64,000 bases of DNA from Pseudomonadota bacterium (GTDB taxonomy: Bacteria; Desulfobacterota; Binatia; Binatales; Binataceae). Shown here in pieces: positions 60,318 through 64,000 of this stretch. Numbering within the stretch: the stretch's first letter is position 1; each line of letters begins with the position of its first letter. The notes under the pieces were generated by a model. The model saw only the letters and a program-made list of their open reading frames with translations. It did not search any database and was not told the DNA's origin. The position numbers and the translations under genes are program-made. The stretch covers positions 265,200-329,199 of the forward strand of contig JAJPHI010000018.1 in assembly GCA_021325355.1 (NCBI GenBank), written 5' to 3'.

Positions 60318-61727
60318 CTAATCGCGATCGGGTCCGATCATTTTCTCGGCGACAACGTAGCGATCGAACTCTTCCGGCTTGAGCAGACCGAGCGCAAGGC
60401 ACGCCTCGCGCAGGTTCAACCCCTCCTGATGGGCCTTCTTCGCGACCTTGGCGGCATTGTCGTAGCCGATATGCGGACTCAGCGCCGTCACCAGCATCAG
60501 CGAGTTTTCGACGTACTGGGCCACTTTGCCACGATTGACCTGGATCCCGTCCACGCAGTGCTCGGCGAAGAGCCTGCAGGCATCCGCCAGAAGCGTGATC
60601 GAGTGGAGCAGATTATGGATCATCACGGGCTTGAAAACGTTCAGTTCAAAGTTGCCCTGGGAGCCGGCGAACCCAATGGCGGCGTCGTTACCCATCACCT
60701 GGGTGCAGACCATGGTCATCGCCTCGGACTGTGTGGGATTGACCTTGCCGGGCATAATCGAGGATCCGGGTTCGTTTTCCGGCAGCGAAAGTTCGCCGAG
60801 GCCGCATCGCGGTCCGGAGCCCATCCAGCGAATATCGTTGGCAATTTTCATCAGGGCCGTGGCAAGCGCCTTGAGCGCGCCACTGGCGGCGACGATCGCT
60901 TCATGGCCGGCGAGTGCGGCAAACTTGTTCGGCGCATCGACGAATTTGATGCCGGTCAGCTCGCTGATCCGCTCGGCGCAGCGGCGGCCGAAGTCCGGAT
61001 GGGTGTTGAGGCCGGTGCCGACCGCCGTGCCGCCGATCGCGAGTTCCGTGAGTTCGGGCAGCGCGGTGCGTATACGCGTGACGCCGGATTCGAGCTGGGC
61101 GATATAGCCGGAAAATTCCTGACCAAAGGTCAGCGGCACCGCGTCCATCAGATGGGTGCGGCCGATCTTGACGACATCCCCGATCTCGGCCTGCTTGCGC
61201 TTGAGCGATTCGATCAGATGTTCGACCGCGGGCAGCAGTCGATGAGTCAGCTCCTCGACCGCCGCGATATGCATCGCCGTGGGAAAGGTATCGTTCGACG
61301 ACTGCGACATATTGACGTGATCGTTGGGATGGATCGGCTTCTTGCTGCCCATCGCGCCGCCGGCCAGCTCAATGGCGCGATTGGAGATCACTTCGTTGGC
61401 GTTCATGTTGGTCTGCGTGCCGCTGCCGGTCTGCCAGATGCGCAGCGGAAACTCGCTGTCGAGCCTGCCCGAGATCACCTCGTCGGCGGCCTTGACGATC
61501 AGATCGGCCAGCTCGGGTTTGAGTTTGCCGAGGTCGCGATTCACCTCCGCGGCGGCTTTTTTGAGAATGCCGAACGCGCGAATGATCGCCCGCGGCATCA
61601 GGTCGTGGCCGATCGCAAAATGAATCAGCGAACGCGCCGTCTGCGCGCCCCAATAATGATCGGCCGGAACCTCGATCGTGCCCATGCTGTCGCTTTCGAC
61701 CCGCATACGCTTTCCGTCCTGCGCCAT
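60318..61727 (-). CDS. fumC: class II fumarate hydratase
   Basis: About 469 residues from ATG 61727; GTG 61736 is an alternative. The N-terminus [29 protein letters not shown] and the signature [17 protein letters not shown], plus [17 protein letters not shown] and [14 protein letters not shown], are diagnostic for oxygen-stable fumarase C. It hydrates fumarate to L-malate. As first gene of the operon with acyl-CoA dehydrogenase, PrpB-like lyase and a fumarate-reductase-like flavoprotein, it suggests C4-dicarboxylate handling in that pathway. It may also be the cell's main fumarase. Confidence 0.96.
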   Translation of the reverse strand: MAQDGKRMRVESDSMGTIEVPADHYWGAQTARSLIHFAIGHDLMPRAIIRAFGILKKAAAEVNRDLGKLKPELADLIVKAADEVISGRLDSEFPLRIWQTGSGTQTNMNANEVISNRAIELAGGAMGSKKPIHPNDHVNMSQSSNDTFPTAMHIAAVEELTHRLLPAVEHLIESLKRKQAEIGDVVKIGRTHLMDAVPLTFGQEFSGYIAQLESGVTRIRTALPELTELAIGGTAVGTGLNTHPDFGRRCAERISELTGIKFVDAPNKFAALAGHEAIVAASGALKALATALMKIANDIRWMGSGPRCGLGELSLPENEPGSSIMPGKVNPTQSEAMTMVCTQVMGNDAAIGFAGSQGNFELNVFKPVMIHNLLHSITLLADACRLFAEHCVDGIQVNRGKVAQYVENSLMLVTALSPHIGYDNAAKVAKKAHQEGLNLREACLALGLLKPEEFDRYVVAEKMIGPDRD

Positions 61728-61845
61728 AGCGTTCACAACTCCGTAGGATGTCTATCCAGGTTTGAATGAGAGAACTTTAACACGAACTGCCGACCGCCGA
61801 GGATCCCGCGCCGCTAGGTCAATTTGCTTCCGCCGCTCAGGATGG

Positions 61846-62325
61846 TCATCCGGGAGGTGTCTTGTAGATAATCGCGACACCGTTGAAGAACCAGCCCTTG
61901 TGGCCTTCTTCGCCGATTCCGGGCACGTGCTCCTGGGCCGGCTTGGCGTCCTCGGCCGAGGGCATCGCGGGGGAACCGGCCGAAGTGCCTGGCAGCTCCT
62001 GGCCCTCTTCCTGCCGCTTGTCCTCGAGGACTACTAGCGCGTCAGCGCCGGTCTCGCAGGCTTTGCGATGGGCCAGATCGAGGACCTCCTGATGGTCGGC
62101 GTGATAATCGTCGGTGACCTCGATAATCGCGATTTGCTGATAATCCGCATTGGGCAGGGCGGTCAGCGTCGGCATCGCGCAGTCGGCAGGCTTAGCCGCG
62201 CGAGTTTCGCGCGCGAGCCAACTGACGGTGACCTCCGGGTCCTCGCGCTGCTGGCCGCATCCGGCAAGCATTATGCCGAGGCTGCCGGCCAGTGCAGCGA
62301 TCCACCACCACTGCCAAATTTTCAT
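61846..62325 (-). CDS. lipoprotein of unknown function
   Basis: 159 residues. The N-terminus MKIWQWWWIAALAGSLGIMLAGCGQQ is a lipoprotein signal peptide with lipobox LAGC. The mature part has a beta-alpha stretch (YQQIAIIEVTDDYHADHQEVLDLAHRKACETGADALVVLEDKR) similar in pattern to small DUF4156/YajG-like outer-membrane lipoproteins with an inserted Pro/Glu-rich loop. It is expected in the periplasm or outer membrane. It follows the FmdB-like gene by about 100 bases on the same strand. Confidence 0.65.
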   Translation of the reverse strand: MKIWQWWWIAALAGSLGIMLAGCGQQREDPEVTVSWLARETRAAKPADCAMPTLTALPNADYQQIAIIEVTDDYHADHQEVLDLAHRKACETGADALVVLEDKRQEEGQELPGTSAGSPAMPSAEDAKPAQEHVPGIGEEGHKGWFFNGVAIIYKTPPG

Positions 62326-62429
62326 CGAGAGCCCAGACGGTGCCGGAAAACGTCAGACGCCGCGTGCGTCGAATTCTGTCATACGGCGCGCAGGCAGACT
62401 AGAGGAACGCGAGCCAGGAGCGGGCCCGT

Positions 62430-62897
62430 TTACTTGGACGGATCGGAATTCGCGCGCTCGGCGGCCGCGCGCCGGCGCGCATAGACGGCCGGATCAGCCA
62501 GCGGCGATTGCTCGTGATGATGCTCCGAGGTGGGAGCGGCGGGAGCCGCGGACGGCTCGCGGTCCCGCGCTTTCTCCGCTCGCGCGGCGACGACCTCGTC
62601 GTATTCGCGTCCGCGACCATTCAGATAGGCGGCATAACGCGCCTTCGACGGTCCGTCCATCCAGCAGATTTGTGCGGGCCCCGGAACGCGCAGCCGGGTT
62701 ACATCGGGCCGCCCCCCGGGCGCGGGCGCGACGGGTTCGGCCGCGGCGCGCCGACCGAACACCACTGCCGACAGTATGCGGCGCGCCGCCGCGCCGCATC
62801 GCGGGCACGGATGGCTCGGCGCGCCGGCCGCGCTCAGGGGTGCGAGCGCCTCAAAGGTTAGCTCGCACGGTTCGCAATAACACTCGTAAAGCGGCAT
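62430..62897 (-). CDS. FmdB-family zinc-ribbon protein with a long low-complexity tail
   Basis: About 155 residues starting MPLYECYCEPCELTFEALAPL. The zinc ribbon is the FmdB type, CYCEPC and CPRCG about 30 residues later. After residue 60 the chain is Ala/Pro/Arg/Glu-rich with no fold visible, and it includes a recognisable ICWMDGPSKARYAAYLNGRGREYDEV segment. FmdB-like proteins were first linked to formamidase and methylotrophy gene regulation; most have no proven role. It is 16 bases after the lactonase-like gene on the same strand and so probably co-transcribed. Confidence 0.75.
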   Translation of the reverse strand: MPLYECYCEPCELTFEALAPLSAAGAPSHPCPRCGAAARRILSAVVFGRRAAAEPVAPAPGGRPDVTRLRVPGPAQICWMDGPSKARYAAYLNGRGREYDEVVAARAEKARDREPSAAPAAPTSEHHHEQSPLADPAVYARRRAAAERANSDPSK

Positions 62898-62913
62898 TGA
62901 CAAAACCCGATCG

Positions 62914-63684
62914 CTACTCGATCCGGTGCGGATGCTCCTTCCAGTCCTCGGGATCGTGCGTGATCCACATCGTAGCGCCCTGCAGGTCGCGGATCATCTT
63001 GATACGCTGCAGCGAGCGAATCGATTGCGTCGGATCGAAATCGATGCCCATCGTCGCACCGGTGTTGACTGCGGCGCGGAGATGGGCCGTATCGCCGGTC
63101 AAAAGGAATTTGCGGTTGGGCAGATTGACCAGTACCGAGCATTCGCCGGGGGTATGTCCGGGCGTCAGCAGAAACTGAATCGAGCCGTCGCCGAAGAGAT
63201 CGAAATCGCCGGCCAGCTCGAGCCAATCGTAATTGCGCGTGGGGAGAAAGTCGTTGAGGATGAACGCCCAGCGCCGATCCGGATCGGGCCAGTAGGCATA
63301 GCGCAACTCGTTGGCGCCGACCAGAAACTTGGCGTTGGGAAAATAGGTCAGGCCGCCGGAATGGTCCAGATGGGCGTGCGAAAGAATCACGTATTTGACG
63401 TCGGAGGTTTTGTAACCAACCCCTTCGATCTGCTTGTCGAGCGTATCGGCCTTGCTCCACTTGATCGGCAGCGCCTGCGCCACCTCGCCCCAGTAGCCCG
63501 CCGCATCATCGATAATCTTGGCGTTGCATCCGGTGTCAAACAGCACCAGTCCCTTGGGATGCTCGATCAGGAACGAAGGACACGGTAGCTGCAGCAATTC
63601 GGGTCCGCCGCCGTGCATCAGTAGTGAGGCGGGAGCGGTCAACTCCGCACCCGGCAGCGCCCACATCTTCCTGGCTGTGGCCAT
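62914..63684 (-). CDS. metallo-beta-lactamase-fold hydrolase, N-acyl-homoserine-lactonase-like
   Basis: 256 residues. The di-zinc site is complete: ILSHAHLDHSGG (HxHxDH), TPGHTPGECS (His), LTGDTAH (Asp) and ITHDPED (His). The N-terminal stretch LPCPSFLIEHPKGLVLFDTGCNAKI fits AHL lactonases of the AttM/AiiA type. It could open lactone rings, including quorum-sensing signals, but a broad lactonase or esterase is possible. Start supported by AAAAGGGG. It heads the run with the FmdB-like and lipoprotein genes. Confidence 0.85.
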   Translation of the reverse strand: MATARKMWALPGAELTAPASLLMHGGGPELLQLPCPSFLIEHPKGLVLFDTGCNAKIIDDAAGYWGEVAQALPIKWSKADTLDKQIEGVGYKTSDVKYVILSHAHLDHSGGLTYFPNAKFLVGANELRYAYWPDPDRRWAFILNDFLPTRNYDWLELAGDFDLFGDGSIQFLLTPGHTPGECSVLVNLPNRKFLLTGDTAHLRAAVNTGATMGIDFDPTQSIRSLQRIKMIRDLQGATMWITHDPEDWKEHPHRIE

Positions 63685-63923
63685 CGTGATACCCCTTTTC
63701 GCGTTCGCGCTTCAGCCGTCCGTAGTTTCGACGGTCAAAGCGACCTGATAGATCGGTCCAGCGCGGGCTGTCAAGGCGCGAGCCGCGACCGGCGCATCGG
63801 TCCGGAGAGCAGTTGCCGACGCCGCCCGAAATCCGGGAGGGTTCGTACGACGAGCCGGCGCGCGGTATAAATGACTTTCGCGCCACGGTCTTTCGTGGCA
63901 AGCTGCGCTGGAAGCGCCGGAGG

Positions 63924-63999
63924 GCCACCCTAGCTCAGTCGGTAGAGCAGCTGATTCGTAATCAGCAGGTCGTCGGTTCGAATCCGACGGGTGGCTCCA
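63924..63999 (+). tRNA. tRNA-Thr (anticodon CGT)
   Basis: Acceptor GCCACCC pairs with GGGTGGC; the D arm is GCTCAGTCGGTAGAGC; the anticodon stem GCTGA/TCAGC holds TTCGTAA, anticodon CGT at about 63957-63959. The T arm GTCGG TTCGAAT CCGAC is standard. Discriminator T and an encoded CCA follow (63997-63999). It matches typical bacterial tRNA-Thr(CGT). Confidence 0.95.
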
Positions 64000-64000
64000 A

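Noticed and set aside
60312-61769. 485-codon plus-strand ORF opposite fumC
   Set aside because: Antisense shadow of fumC; the fumarase on the minus strand is complete with its signature motif.
1-64000. CRISPR arrays, insertion sequences or prophage genes
   Set aside because: No regularly spaced repeats, transposase, integrase or structural phage proteins were found anywhere in the window.

Overview
This window is a compact, high-GC stretch (visibly GC-rich, dense start/stop overlaps, few gaps) from a Gram-negative bacterium. The best phylogenetic hint is the block rpsF - priB-like - rpsR - DUF2232 membrane protein - rplI, together with EtfBA and a membrane Fe-S Etf:quinone oxidoreductase. 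These point to a Desulfobacterota-like or neighbouring environmental lineage such as Candidatus Binatota. That placement is inference, not proven by the sequence. No phage, insertion sequence, integrase or CRISPR array is visible; the window is ordinary chromosome with metabolic cassettes and two tRNA genes, Arg(CCG) and Thr(CGT).

Layout. 1-3.2 kb: 3' end of a VWA protein, a TMEM175-like channel, and a two-gene unit of a ferritin-like di-iron protein plus a small unknown protein. 3.4-11.5 kb: a Cys-rich secreted protein, a ThDP-dependent enzyme, a Crp/Fnr regulator, a minimal UDP-sugar-dehydrogenase-like protein, two MFS transporters, a methyltransferase and AlaC-type aminotransferase. 12.9-18 kb: a UbiB-like kinase, an inositol-phosphatase-family enzyme, tRNA-Arg, and a WYL regulator plus AAA ATPase. 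18-21 kb: the S6/PriB/S18/DUF2232/L9 operon, with a leader that can hide the rpsF ribosome-binding site. 22-32 kb: small enzymes, an IclR regulator, etfBA, a small DUF883-like protein coupled to an AsmA/DUF748-YihY fusion, and a 691-residue Fe-S membrane protein likely to take electrons from Etf. 32-38 kb: a translationally coupled fatty-acid-hydroxylase/TVP38 pair, a serine hydrolase, an ArsR-SRPBCC-DUF899 operon with a visible promoter/operator, and an acetyltransferase. 38-45 kb: RNase E/G, a luciferase-like oxidoreductase, a duplicated bicupin, a quinone-reductase-like dehydrogenase and a D-aminoacylase-type amidohydrolase. 45-49 kb: a TcuA-like flavoprotein, PrpF-like isomerase and Tam-like methyltransferase. 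49-54 kb: ECF sigma/anti-sigma, HPr, metK and ahcY. 54-56.6 kb: an epoxide hydrolase, NnrU and a thioredoxin-like protein. 56.6-61.7 kb: a minus-strand operon fumC - acyl-CoA dehydrogenase - PrpB-like lyase - second TcuA-like flavoprotein. The end holds a lipoprotein, an FmdB-like protein, a lactonase-like metallohydrolase and tRNA-Thr.

How the genes may work together. Acyl-CoA dehydrogenase, EtfBA and the Fe-S membrane protein would form an electron route from acyl-CoA oxidation into the quinone pool. The two TcuA/PrpF/PrpB/FumC/Tam-like clusters look like a divided pathway for C4-C6 di- and tricarboxylates related to aconitate or tricarballylate. MetK and AhcY run the SAM cycle that would feed the several methyltransferases present. 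The most unusual single gene is the AsmA/DUF748-YihY fusion, a candidate one-polypeptide inner-membrane lipid-handling device. All functions are read from motifs by eye; no database search was run.
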